Assembly (NCBI GenBank): GCA_029251005.1
Contig: JAQXEE010000129.1
Coordinates: forward strand, 1-36,757
Direction: 5' to 3'
DNA length: 36,757 nucleotides
DNA from: Flavobacteriales bacterium
Lineage (GTDB): Bacteria > Bacteroidota > Bacteroidia > Flavobacteriales_C > GCA-002722245
Position numbers and translations under genes: made by a program. The notes beneath the pieces were generated by a model that was given only the letters and a program-made list of their open reading frames with translations, did not search any database and had not been told where the DNA came from. Every line of letters begins with the position of its first letter. Positions within the stretch are counted from its first letter, which is position 1. Shown in pieces: positions 1 through 7,230 of the stretch.

Positions 1-163
1 GCCCCATATCCTTAATGGTTTTTCTAGTGGCTTGCACAAAATCTGTAGTTTCCTTTCTTTTACAGCTTCCTCCATTACAAAAGAAAAGGCATTTTTTAGT
101 TTCAATCAAATCCTTTACTGCCATTTTAGATAAGTGTGGTTCAATAATTAATTTTAAAGTCAT
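1..163 (-). CDS. (2Fe-2S) ferredoxin / thioredoxin-like protein, partial
   Basis: The first 54 codons of a minus-strand gene run off the left edge of the window. Residues 23-36 read KKCLFFCNGGSCKR, which has the look of the thioredoxin-like [2Fe-2S] ferredoxin family: a beta strand ending in a Cys-rich turn (Cys25, Cys29, Cys34). The second cysteine pair would lie outside the window. Met1 at 163 and Met14 at 124 are both possible starts; with a transcription start near 170, Met1 leaves almost no leader and Met14 leaves about 45 nt, similar to the TonB receptor gene. The promoter carries the same dyad as the zinc-locus promoters 26 and 34 kb away, so this gene probably belongs to that regulon. 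The family assignment rests on a short stretch and is moderate. Confidence 0.55.
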   Translation of the reverse strand, partial: MTLKLIIEPHLSKMAVKDLIETKKCLFFCNGGSCKRKETTDFVQATRKTIKDMG

Positions 164-176
164 AAAAATACAGGTA

Positions 177-229
177 CAAAAATACTAATAATCTTTTAAA
201 TGCAACTGTGTTGCATTTAAAAGATTATT
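177..229 (-). promoter_or_regulatory. Promoter with Zur-type dyad for the ferredoxin-like gene
   Basis: Minus-strand -7 element TATTTTTG lies at 184-177. Upstream is a perfect inverted repeat with 20-bp arms (187-206 and 210-229) around TGT, with core GCAAC-TGT-GTTGC centred at 208. The TTG of its right half is 18 bp upstream of the -7 element and can act as the -33 element. The centre is 31 bp from the last G of the -7 element, exactly as at 26660 and 34185. There is no second dyad at the downstream position (centre 171) seen in the other two promoters. Confidence 0.75.
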
Positions 230-230
230 T

Positions 231-323
231 CAAGTAACTAAGGGAAGGTATGAATCAGATTTGCTCTACCATAGCTATAAGGATATTGAGGACGAATTTG
301 TTACTCAGTTTAAGGTTGTTTGA
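231..323 (+). pseudogene. Possible glycosyltransferase family 2 C-terminal remnant
   Basis: A short open frame contains GRYESDLLYHSYKDIEDEF before a stop at 321-323. The pattern DLLxxSYxxIEDxxxxxN/F resembles the C-terminal part of KdtX-type family 2 glycosyltransferases. No catalytic domain precedes it; upstream lies the ferredoxin promoter palindrome. If correct it is a decayed fragment of a gene that once extended to the left. The match is short and made from memory. Confidence 0.35.
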
Positions 324-390
324 TAAGAAATTTTCTGATTCCCCTTTAGTTATAGGTGTTTGAATATAGTTTAGACTCTCCAGATTTAGA

Positions 391-464
391 CTTAAATGGT
401 TCGAGATTTGACCATGGGGCTCACAGACGAAAAAAGCCTTAGTATTTGCTAGTTTTTTTTTGAA
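391..464 (+). repeat. Dispersed AAGTGGTTCGA repeat, copy 1
   Basis: The copy begins TTAAATGGTTCGAGATTTGA, continues with a CTCACAGA box, and ends in an imperfect hairpin (CTTAG...CTAG) flanked by A and T runs. It aligns over about 75-80 bp with copy 2 at 1581. It lies just downstream of the beta-lactamase-like gene, so the hairpin may also be that gene's terminator. Confidence 0.6.
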
Positions 465-1541
465 TTACAAGTACAGCTTTTTACATTCTTTTATAAAAGG
501 AATAACCTCTTGGTCGAAGTTATAGCTCCAAGAATTTGTAAATATGAAAACGCCGAATTTTTTATCGGGAACCATCAAAAAATAGGAGTCGCTTTTATAT
601 CCAAAATTCCCTCCTTTGGAGATGTTGGTATGGCCTTTTTTATCTTTCCAGGCATCAAAGCACAAACCATTTTCAGGGGTGTATGCTGTCCACATTTTAT
701 CAAGAGTTTGTTTGGTAATAAAACCGCTTTGATTGTGATAGATTTTCATCAATTCAATCAACCATTTCGAGAAATCATTATTGGAGGATTTAAGCCCTCC
801 AGAACCCAATACGCCATTTGTATACAAGTTTTTGTTTATCGGTACTGGCCCTTTTCTTTTTTGTGCATGTGGAGTAGCTAAGCTCGTATCCAATAAATTA
901 TTTACCTGACTAAAAGTAGAATTATTCATCTTCAATGGCTGAAGAATTTCTGTTGCCATGTAATCTGAGAATTTTTGTCCCGTTACCTTTTCAATTACTA
1001 CTTCTGCAACCATAAAACCAAGATTGCTGTATTCGTATTGAACCCCAGGTTTGAACCTTAGTTTTGTTTTTTTTATGTGAAGAGCAATTCTTTCTTCACT
1101 ACTTGAATTGATTTCCTCATCAAAATGGTCTTTTTTATTGATGAACTTTTCTAATCCAGAAGTATGTGAAATCAAATGAATAACCCGAATTGAATCGGAA
1201 GAATATTTACCATAATTAGGTTTAAAATCAGGGCAATAGTTAACAACAGGTTTGTTAAGGTCAATTTTACCCTCCTGAGCTAATTTCATGATCGCTGTTC
1301 CTGTAAAGACCTTTGAAATTGATGCCAGAAAAAACTTACTATTTTCATTTACTTTTTGATTAGTCTTTAAACTTTTAACACCCAAGTTCTTTTGATAAAC
1401 AACGGAATCATTTTTAATTACAGCAAGAGTAAGCCCTGGAACATTTGTATTCTGATAGATGTTTTCAGCTAAACTATTTAGTTGAATATTATGTTGAGCA
1501 ACACCACTAAAGCAAAGTAGAATCAAAATCCATCGAATCAT
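465..1541 (-). CDS. Serine hydrolase, beta-lactamase (class C / PBP4-like) family
   Basis: A 358-residue secreted or periplasmic serine hydrolase. Residues 1-16 form a signal peptide ending VAQ. The family's catalytic motifs are visible: SxxK as SISK at 74-77 (nucleophile Ser74, general base Lys77), Tyr-x-Asn as YSN at 171-173, the HTSG box at 126-129, and a C-terminal GGNFGY segment near 310 in place of the KTG box. The family includes class C beta-lactamases, D-aminopeptidases and esterases; these motifs do not separate them, and in Bacteroidota most such proteins are probable peptidases or esterases rather than resistance enzymes. It stands alone between two copies of a dispersed repeat (391 and 1581). 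ATG start. Confidence 0.85.
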   Translation of the reverse strand: MIRWILILLCFSGVAQHNIQLNSLAENIYQNTNVPGLTLAVIKNDSVVYQKNLGVKSLKTNQKVNENSKFFLASISKVFTGTAIMKLAQEGKIDLNKPVVNYCPDFKPNYGKYSSDSIRVIHLISHTSGLEKFINKKDHFDEEINSSSEERIALHIKKTKLRFKPGVQYEYSNLGFMVAEVVIEKVTGQKFSDYMATEILQPLKMNNSTFSQVNNLLDTSLATPHAQKRKGPVPINKNLYTNGVLGSGGLKSSNNDFSKWLIELMKIYHNQSGFITKQTLDKMWTAYTPENGLCFDAWKDKKGHTNISKGGNFGYKSDSYFLMVPDKKFGVFIFTNSWSYNFDQEVIPFIKECKKLYL

Positions 1542-1580
1542 AAGTTCTTAATCTTTTTTTCTAATATACTTTAAATCTCG

Positions 1581-1660
1581 CTCTAAGTGGTTCGAGATTT
1601 GACCAGATTGGCCCACAGATAAAAATAACCTCAGCATTTTCTGGGGTTTAATTTTGAATC
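1581..1660 (+). repeat. Dispersed AAGTGGTTCGA repeat, copy 2
   Basis: The copy contains AAGTGGTTCGAGATTTGACC, then GGCCCACAGAT, then a hairpin AACCTCAG/CTGGGGTT followed by a T-rich tail. It is the best match to copy 1; together the two copies bracket the beta-lactamase-like gene as direct repeats. Confidence 0.65.
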
Positions 1661-1737
1661 ATTAGTAAATGCCCGTATAAAATATCCTTCAATAGAAGGA
1701 GCTATATGCACTTTCTACTTTGTTATTAAGAGTTCTG

Positions 1738-4101
1738 TTATCTGTAAAGTACAAACCTTGATGTTTGAATCTTCTTGCTCGAAATTGACACTTGAAGAAG
1801 ATACATCCCGTTTTTAATTCCAGGAGGAAGATTGATTTTGGTTTCACTTGAACTGAGATTTTTTAATTGATAAATAATGTTCCCTTTTAGATCAAGAACA
1901 ACTATATCATAAAAGGCTAATTCATTATTTACCTCTATTGTTAAGCTGTTTTGAACAAGGGTAGGGCTTAGTTTAAATAAATAGTCATTGATTTCGTTGT
2001 CGAAGACAGACGTAATCAAATTGGAACTGTGGTTATTGTCAACACCAATATTCGGAGCTTGGTTTTCAATGTCTATCCAATTACCAAAGGCGTCTTCTTC
2101 TGGATAAGCTGAAATACTCGAAAATATTCCTTGTCCCGCCATAGGGAAAGCTGGTTGATAAAAAGACTTTCCTGCATCTACCATAGAACTTCCCGAATAA
2201 ACTTTAAACCCTTCCATTTCCAAAGAACCCGCATCGTGGAAGCCTGGCCATGTATCAACAATTTTATTGTTGTCTCTGTTTTGAAAGTTGGTACTTATGT
2301 TTCCTTTAAAATAGTTGTTAGAAACCCTCAAACTTCCATTTGAAATATCTATTACTGGACCTTCGCTTCCAATGCTGGCTCCCCCAGTAGTCATGAAGGC
2401 ATTGTTGTAGATATAGGTATTCCTTGCATAAATCTCAATATTTGGACTATAGTTTTCTGTGTAGTAAATAGTATTATTATAGATATAACTGTTATTTGAT
2501 CTAATAGGACTATTCCCACTTCCTACAAAGCCGGAAATCCAAATAGTATTTCCATGATTATTTCTGTACCCGTCATTTACACTGACATTAAATCGATAGA
2601 CACAACGGTTGTTAGATCCTAAAATCTCGCAAAATCCCCCCTCGCTGTTCTGGCTGTAGTTGTATTGATAGATGACGTCTTCATTCCCAAAATCGATGTG
2701 CATTCCATAAGAGTCTCCGTTTCCTTTTACATCATAGGATTTATTATACTGAGCAATCACATGCTTACATCTAAAGGTCCACATCCCGCTACCTCGACCT
2801 GCTAGCCTGGTTTCAGTACCATTACTATAGCCTGTCTGATCAAAGTCATTATACTCTACCAATGCATTGTACATTTTACCGAGAATAACTCCGGAGCCAC
2901 CTGTTTGAAAGAATGTATTGTTTTTAATCACAAAGTTCATGTTTCGATTAATGGTCCAATCAGAGTTGTTAAAATCTCCTGAGTGTGTTGCCCAAATACC
3001 TGCTTTTCCTATATGACTGAAATAACAATTCTCAATAAGTACATCTGCAAACCGCACTTCGGTAATCATATTATCTTCAGTATCCTCCTCATTTGCGTCG
3101 GAATCAAAACGTAAGCCTGTTACTTTTATAGCATCAAAATCTTCAGGCAATCCAACGCTGTAAACATCTGTGATTTTAAGATGATGAAAAGTTAACCCAC
3201 GGGAAATTCCACCCCATTTATTGGCTTGACAATAAATACCAAAGCTTTTTTTGTCATTCCAGCCATATCGAGTATCGTTTTTCCGGTCGTTTTTTATCCA
3301 TAAATGTGAAATTTTGATGTAACTCGCATTAACAAGATTTACGGCACTCAAATAATCCCCTCCAGAAATAATTCCAGAACCGGAAAGTATAGGTAATTCT
3401 CCAGGTCCGTAATAAGAAATAGCTATGGGATTGTTTTCAATTCCTGATCTTTTAACTTTGAGTTCGCCTTTGAAGGTGTCTCCAGAACGAAAAAGTAAAC
3501 GATCCCTGGGGTTTAAAAAGCCACCATTACCATCTGTTTCAAATGCTTCGCTAGCTTTTGCTAAGGTCTTCCATGGTTTCGAGTATGTACCTACATCAGA
3601 ATCATTACCATTTGTAGCAAAGTAATAAACGTTAAAATTTTCAGTTACTCTAATCTTGTCCATCAAAATATTTTCGTGAGTGGCCTTTAAAGTAATGGTA
3701 TTCGTTCCAGCCACCAGATTTACCTTAAACAAAGTTGATCGAGCTTTATCTTCGTAGGCCCAATTCGATTTATAAAGTGTTTTGGTACTTGCTAATCCAC
3801 CATTTATTGAAACATCAACCGATTGATTTGTTCCTCCATTGAAATGAAAGACTTCCACTTTATAAACTCCATTAGCCGGAATACCTTCTATCACAAAAGT
3901 GATCGTTCCTTCAATGGATGAATTATTTTTCAATTTAACAAAAGTACCATTTGAGGCGTTTTCACTATTTTCTATTGTATAGCTATCTGAAAGTGTTGCT
4001 TCTTCAGCTTCTAAATTTACAATTATTGAACCAAGCAAAACTGAGGGCATGAACCAGACAAGAAGGAGCAATAAAATTTTATTAAGTAGATTTATTTTCA
4101 T
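1738..4101 (-). CDS. Secreted right-handed beta-helix protein with CBM-like domain and T9SS tail
   Basis: 787 residues. A signal peptide (about 1-25) precedes a carbohydrate-binding-module-like beta-sandwich (about 27-155, with the EAEEATLSD start typical of CBM6/CBM35). From about 158 (YYFATNGNDSDVGT) to 640 there is a parallel beta-helix of the pectate-lyase/inverting-hydrolase type, with many Asn/Ile-rich turns such as NNTFFQTG and YNNTIYYT. The last 75 residues form a T9SS type A sorting domain (IVVLDLKGNIIYQL ... GMYLLQVS ... RFVLYR). It is probably exported to the cell surface or medium and acts on a polysaccharide, as lyase or hydrolase; the substrate cannot be read from sequence. It forms a single-gene unit, and a 30-bp palindrome lies 54 bp upstream of the start. 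Confidence 0.85.
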   Translation of the reverse strand: MKINLLNKILLLLLVWFMPSVLLGSIIVNLEAEEATLSDSYTIENSENASNGTFVKLKNNSSIEGTITFVIEGIPANGVYKVEVFHFNGGTNQSVDVSINGGLASTKTLYKSNWAYEDKARSTLFKVNLVAGTNTITLKATHENILMDKIRVTENFNVYYFATNGNDSDVGTYSKPWKTLAKASEAFETDGNGGFLNPRDRLLFRSGDTFKGELKVKRSGIENNPIAISYYGPGELPILSGSGIISGGDYLSAVNLVNASYIKISHLWIKNDRKNDTRYGWNDKKSFGIYCQANKWGGISRGLTFHHLKITDVYSVGLPEDFDAIKVTGLRFDSDANEEDTEDNMITEVRFADVLIENCYFSHIGKAGIWATHSGDFNNSDWTINRNMNFVIKNNTFFQTGGSGVILGKMYNALVEYNDFDQTGYSNGTETRLAGRGSGMWTFRCKHVIAQYNKSYDVKGNGDSYGMHIDFGNEDVIYQYNYSQNSEGGFCEILGSNNRCVYRFNVSVNDGYRNNHGNTIWISGFVGSGNSPIRSNNSYIYNNTIYYTENYSPNIEIYARNTYIYNNAFMTTGGASIGSEGPVIDISNGSLRVSNNYFKGNISTNFQNRDNNKIVDTWPGFHDAGSLEMEGFKVYSGSSMVDAGKSFYQPAFPMAGQGIFSSISAYPEEDAFGNWIDIENQAPNIGVDNNHSSNLITSVFDNEINDYLFKLSPTLVQNSLTIEVNNELAFYDIVVLDLKGNIIYQLKNLSSSETKINLPPGIKNGMYLLQVSISSKKIQTSRFVLYR

Positions 4102-4154
4102 GGAAGATAAGTTACTATGTTAAGTCGCTTCACATTTAATTTGGAGCTAAAGTC

Positions 4155-4184
4155 TATGTAAATGCAATCTTTTGCATTTACATA
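4155..4184. promoter_or_regulatory. Palindrome upstream of the beta-helix gene
   Basis: A perfect inverted repeat with 13-bp arms (4155-4167 and 4172-4184) around TCTT. The half-site ATGCAA resembles the zinc-locus half-site, but the spacing between halves is one base shorter and no TAnnTTTG lies at the regulon distance. It is a candidate operator for another regulator. Confidence 0.4.
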
Positions 4185-4240
4185 TTGGACTATAAATTTA
4201 GTTCTATTTTTTATTACTTTATCAATCTTTGACCATCCTC

Positions 4241-4390
4241 AATCAAAAAGTTCGAGCTTTTACATGTTTGGTCCACAAATACATTAAGTCGCTGATTTTC
4301 CGTGACTTTTTTGTTTTTCTGATTTTTGAAACAAAATGTAAGTTTTTGATAATCAACCTTAAGTGGTTTGATGTCCACTTGGGTCTAAAA
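4241..4390 (+). repeat. Dispersed repeat, long copy A (units 3 and 4)
   Basis: Two units 116 bp apart. The first, AAAAAGTTCGAGCTTTTACA with a GGTCCACAAATAC box, is followed by AAGTCGCTGATTTTC and a T run. The second unit reads AAGTGGTTTGATGTCCACTT. The whole block aligns with 6055-6205, where the units are 115 bp apart. Confidence 0.65.
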
Positions 4391-4432
4391 TTTATTCATG
4401 GAGTATAACAAAGTACCGGTCATTTAGTTTCT

Positions 4433-4789
4433 TTATTGTTTTTTGTACTTTGTGTTTCTTTTATCTCCTAGCTTTTCAATTAATTTTAATTTGACGGCGC
4501 TGGCTAAATCTCTACTTGCCGTGGGGCTGGAGATGGATTTGAAGTACTTTAAATAATCTGATCTTGTAAACTCAGTATTGATTTGTTGGATTAATATTTG
4601 AATTCGATCTTTAGCTTTTAAAGTGATTTCTTTTTGATTAAGATATGGTTCTAAAGCTTCGTTTAGGACGTTAAGCATGAAATGAATAAATGCCTTACTA
4701 GAAAAAGTAATTGTTTTTGCTAAAGCGTACAATTGCGATACTATTTCAGGTAATTTCAATTTGACAGCAATGCAAGAAATGGGGGTCAT
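4433..4789 (-). pseudogene. Fic family protein, C-terminal fragment
   Basis: 118 codons resembling the C-terminal part of Bacteroidota Fic (AMP-transferase) proteins. It covers the last helices of the Fic fold (FIHFMLNVLNEALEPYLNQ) and the winged helix that follows (SDYLKYFKSISSPTASRDL then KLIEKLGDKRNTKY). The catalytic HPFxxGNGRxxR motif is absent, so this is an inactive remnant or at most a free-standing winged helix. An IS5-type transposase fragment lies immediately upstream in a different frame, consistent with insertion and decay. Confidence 0.6.
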
Positions 4790-4791
4790 GG

Positions 4792-4974
4792 TTAATAGCT
4801 TTGATATAGAACCATACGTTCTTCAATCATATGGAATGCCCTATTATCCAAGTTTAATAGAAGGATTTGGTTCCAGTTAGTGAATATTGATTTATCAATC
4901 CAAAAATATAGTCCTCCACGTTGTTTAAGGCTATAGTTACTGCTATTGGTGATTTTATGTTTGTAGGCTCTCAT
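4792..4974 (-). mobile_element. IS5-type transposase N-terminal remnant
   Basis: 60 codons starting MRAYKHKITN and continuing with NYSLKQRGGLYFWIDKSI. This matches the N-terminal signature of IS5-family transposases (K-x-x-N-W-x-x-Y-N-x-x-L-x-x-R-G-x-L-x-x-W-I-D). Similarity ends after about 37 residues, there is no DDE domain, and no terminal inverted repeats were found, so it is a dead fragment. It lies between two Fic remnants and between the two long copies of the dispersed repeat. Confidence 0.5.
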
Positions 4975-5029
4975 GCTACAAAATTGGTAACTTTATTCTA
5001 TGGAGTTATCCATGCAATAAGACCCAAAA

Positions 5030-5134
5030 ATGACAGCTACAAGAGATATCAATGATTTGATTGAAAAAGATATTTTAATGAAAAATAAATCGGGGAAAAA
5101 AAGCACTTCCTACTTATTAAATTTAGGATTGTAG
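5030..5134 (+). pseudogene. Fic-type winged-helix C-terminal fragment, opposite strand
   Basis: 35 codons reading KMTATRDINDLIEKDIL, then a KSGKKSTSY segment and the end LLNLGL. This is the C-terminal winged helix of many Fic proteins. An in-frame TAA at 5018-5020 closes it upstream, so no Fic domain is attached. It lies on the strand opposite to the Fic remnant at 4433 and overlaps the 3' end of the zinc-ribbon gene by 12 bp. Its sequence differs from the first remnant, so two separate Fic genes appear to have decayed here. Confidence 0.55.
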
Positions 5135-5527
5135 TCTGCTTTCAATTATTTTCTTAATCTTTTTTGCATCTCCTACAGAGAAATCTTCAACTTTTAATTG
5201 CTGATTACCTGTGCTATAAATTAATATATCTGAATCAATCAATTTCCTGTCAATTTCTATGGAAGATATTCTTGAAAAAGGAATTGATGATTCATCAACG
5301 CCAATTAGGTACTTGTTTCTTTTCTTATAAATAACCTCATTATCAGTAATAACTAGCCTATCTGGAGTTAATATGTTCCCTCCCAATAAGATGTTAGAAG
5401 AAAATTCAAATGTCTCCAGTTTTTCCTTAAAGTCAGTTTTGATAGTGTTTTTAGTACTTTTTTGACCACAAGAAGAACAAAAATTATCACTCTCTTTTAA
5501 TTTATTTCCACAAGAAGAACAAAACAT
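5123..5527 (-). CDS. Zinc-ribbon protein with PH-like C-terminal domain
   Basis: 134 residues. The N-terminus is a double-CxxC zinc ribbon (Cys3, Cys6, Cys17, Cys20; FCSSCG twice). Residues about 35-134 are all-beta with a final helix (DAKKIKKIIESRL), the pattern of short bacterial PH-like domains (ILTPDRLVITDNEVIYKKR ... IPFSRISSIEI). There is no signal peptide or membrane segment, so it is probably cytoplasmic. Function is unknown. Its 3' end overlaps the Fic winged-helix fragment on the other strand. The reading frame is intact although its surroundings are decayed. Confidence 0.7.
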   Translation of the reverse strand: MFCSSCGNKLKESDNFCSSCGQKSTKNTIKTDFKEKLETFEFSSNILLGGNILTPDRLVITDNEVIYKKRNKYLIGVDESSIPFSRISSIEIDRKLIDSDILIYSTGNQQLKVEDFSVGDAKKIKKIIESRLQS

Positions 5528-6054
5528 AATCTAGACTTTTAAAAGTTAAATAGAAGACTCATTTAAAGTTAGTGAAAAGCAGGTCTTGTTGCATGGATAG
5601 ATTTCGCCGTTTAAAGTTATTAATTTTCTGTGATGAGAATCTACAATCAAAAAATAACAATAGCAGCTCTAAACTGAATTTTTTACTTAAAGTTAGAGAG
5701 AAAAGTTAAGAATAAGATCTGCAATTCGAGCATAAACCATACCCTTAAGAGTTAGGTTATAGTTAAGATTAATATCATTTCTAATGTGGGCACTTAGTTT
5801 CATATGCCTCAAAGTATTTTCTTCCTAACTATATATGTTTGCCGGAAGAATATGAACTTTCAAAAAAACATGTTGCAACAATTTTTATAGGTTCATTCCC
5901 ACTATTTATAAGCTAAGTAGGTTTAGGATTCTCTGTATCAATAATCATTGGGTTGTCATTTTGGATTTGTTAAAAAAAGTAGGACAGTTTTTTGAAGACC
6001 TGTTTTGTTGTAAATTATTCTTCCTTGATATGTCTTTAAAGAGCTCAATATCTT
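5528..6054. other. Intergenic stretch, probably decayed coding sequence
   Basis: No intact gene is visible. On the minus strand near 5700-5770 a short frame reads NLTLKGMVYARIADLILNFS, reminiscent of the linker helix of a Crp/Fnr-type regulator. On the plus strand near 5900-5970 a frame broken by stops reads GFSVSIIIGLSFWI, a membrane-helix-like remnant. Both readings are weak. Confidence 0.3.
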
Positions 6055-6205
6055 GATTTAAATGGTTCGAGGTTGTCCAAATTTCACCTAGAATACATTA
6101 AGTCACTGATTTTCAGCTATTTTTTTGGTTTCTGAAGTTTCAATTAAAATATAAGTCGTTGATAATACAATTTAAGTGGTTCGATTTACACTTGGTTGTT
6201 AAGAG
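6055..6205 (+). repeat. Dispersed repeat, long copy B (units 5 and 6)
   Basis: Two units, AAATGGTTCGAGGTTGTCCA and AAGTGGTTCGATTTACACTT, 115 bp apart. They are joined by a stretch containing ATACATTAAGTCACTGATTT and GTTGATAAT, which matches long copy A almost block for block. The two long copies are direct repeats around the Fic/IS5 remnants and the zinc-ribbon gene. Confidence 0.65.
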
Positions 6206-6244
6206 GGCTAAAATTTAGTGGGGCGTTAATTGATATAAGAACAA

Positions 6245-6274
6245 AAGCGATTTGAGTTAATACCCAAATCGCTT
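6245..6274 (-). terminator. Rho-independent terminator after the Hsp31-like gene
   Basis: Hairpin AAGCGATTTG / CAAATCGCTT with a 10-nt loop. On the minus strand it is followed by a T-rich run. It closes the three-gene unit 8874-6295. Confidence 0.75.
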
Positions 6275-6294
6275 AGTATTAGAGTATCTAATTT

Positions 6295-7197
6295 TTATTT
6301 TAATTCTTTCAATAAAGTTTTGGCTGCTAACTTGCCAAGTTCATTTGATGCCAAAGGACTTGCCCCAGTTATTAGTTTCCTGTCTACACAAACTGTTTCG
6401 TCAGATTCTGTATTAACAATGTTAGCACCTAATTCTTTTAAGCGTTCACTTACGCCGTTTTTCATATGTCCTGGTAAATAACCAACCATTGGTGTCATTT
6501 CATCAACGGCGTCAGGAAATACAGCCATTTTGTATCCGTCGTATAGAAATTTGTTCTTATCAAGGGTGGTTGATAACAAAGAGCCTGGCCCGTGACAAAG
6601 AGTAATTGTAAATAAATCGTTGTTGTGTGCCCAATTTAATGACTTTGCAACATTTCTATCTTCTGGGATACCAATCATAGCACCATGTCCTCCTGGGACG
6701 AAAACGGCCGCGTAAGAATCAGCTTTAGAAAATGAATTGGCAATGAAATCTTTTAGCTTTTTAGGATGTTCAAAATTAGCTTTGTACTCCTTGTAAATTG
6801 CTTTCACGTTTTCATCTTCATTTGGGAAAGCCCACATTTCAAAAGCAACTGGTTTTCCTGTAGGAGTGACTATTTCAAATTTAAATCCTGCATTTTTCAG
6901 ATGTAGCATTGGAACAAGCGCTTCAATAGGATGGTTACCTGTAGAAAATAATTTTCCATTCTTCATTTCTAAGTTTTTTTCTTCAGTGAAAATCACTAAA
7001 ATCTTAGATTTTTCTCCCTCATATTTTGTGTACTCGATGTATTCAAAATCTGTTTTAGAAACAGTCCCTAGTGACAATGCTAAATTTGATGGACTGTAGG
7101 AACCGTCATTTTCTAATGTGGGCTTTGCCAAAAAGTAAATTACTACAAAGGCTACCACAATGACACTTGCTAATCCAATTAATATTTTTTTTATCAT
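6295..7197 (-). CDS. DJ-1/PfpI family protein, Hsp31 (HchA)-like, membrane-anchored
   Basis: 300 residues. The core (about 64-300) is a DJ-1/PfpI fold close to E. coli Hsp31/HchA: VFVPGGHGAMIGIPED at 165-180 and the nucleophile elbow TLCHGPGSLL, with Cys201-His202 as the catalytic pair. Known relatives act as glyoxalase III, converting methylglyoxal to lactate, and as stress holdases. Unlike cytoplasmic HchA, residues 5-23 form a hydrophobic helix (signal anchor), so the enzyme is probably tethered facing the periplasm. It follows the oxidoreductase gene by 34 bp and a Crp-type regulator gene, which suggests a carbonyl or electrophile stress unit. The terminator is at 6245. Confidence 0.85.
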   Translation of the reverse strand: MIKKILIGLASVIVVAFVVIYFLAKPTLENDGSYSPSNLALSLGTVSKTDFEYIEYTKYEGEKSKILVIFTEEKNLEMKNGKLFSTGNHPIEALVPMLHLKNAGFKFEIVTPTGKPVAFEMWAFPNEDENVKAIYKEYKANFEHPKKLKDFIANSFSKADSYAAVFVPGGHGAMIGIPEDRNVAKSLNWAHNNDLFTITLCHGPGSLLSTTLDKNKFLYDGYKMAVFPDAVDEMTPMVGYLPGHMKNGVSERLKELGANIVNTESDETVCVDRKLITGASPLASNELGKLAAKTLLKELK

Positions 7198-7230
7198 GAT
7201 TATATTTTTCAGTTTTTGAGAGGATATTGC

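Noticed and set aside
391-430. tRNA 3' end (GGTTCGA followed by ACCA) in the dispersed repeat
   Set aside because: The T-loop-like TTCGAGA is flanked by sequences that do not pair as a T stem, and no acceptor, D or anticodon arm lies upstream in any copy.
510-881. Plus-strand open frame of 123 codons
   Set aside because: It is antisense to the beta-lactamase-like gene, whose motifs are clear, and its own product has no recognisable features.
465-1541. Antibiotic-resistance beta-lactamase
   Set aside because: The motifs fit the wider serine hydrolase family; the C-terminal KTG box is not in its class C form and there is no resistance context.
4155-4184. Fourth zinc-regulon dyad
   Set aside because: The halves are one base closer together and no TAnnTTTG lies at the 31-bp distance that the three true sites share.
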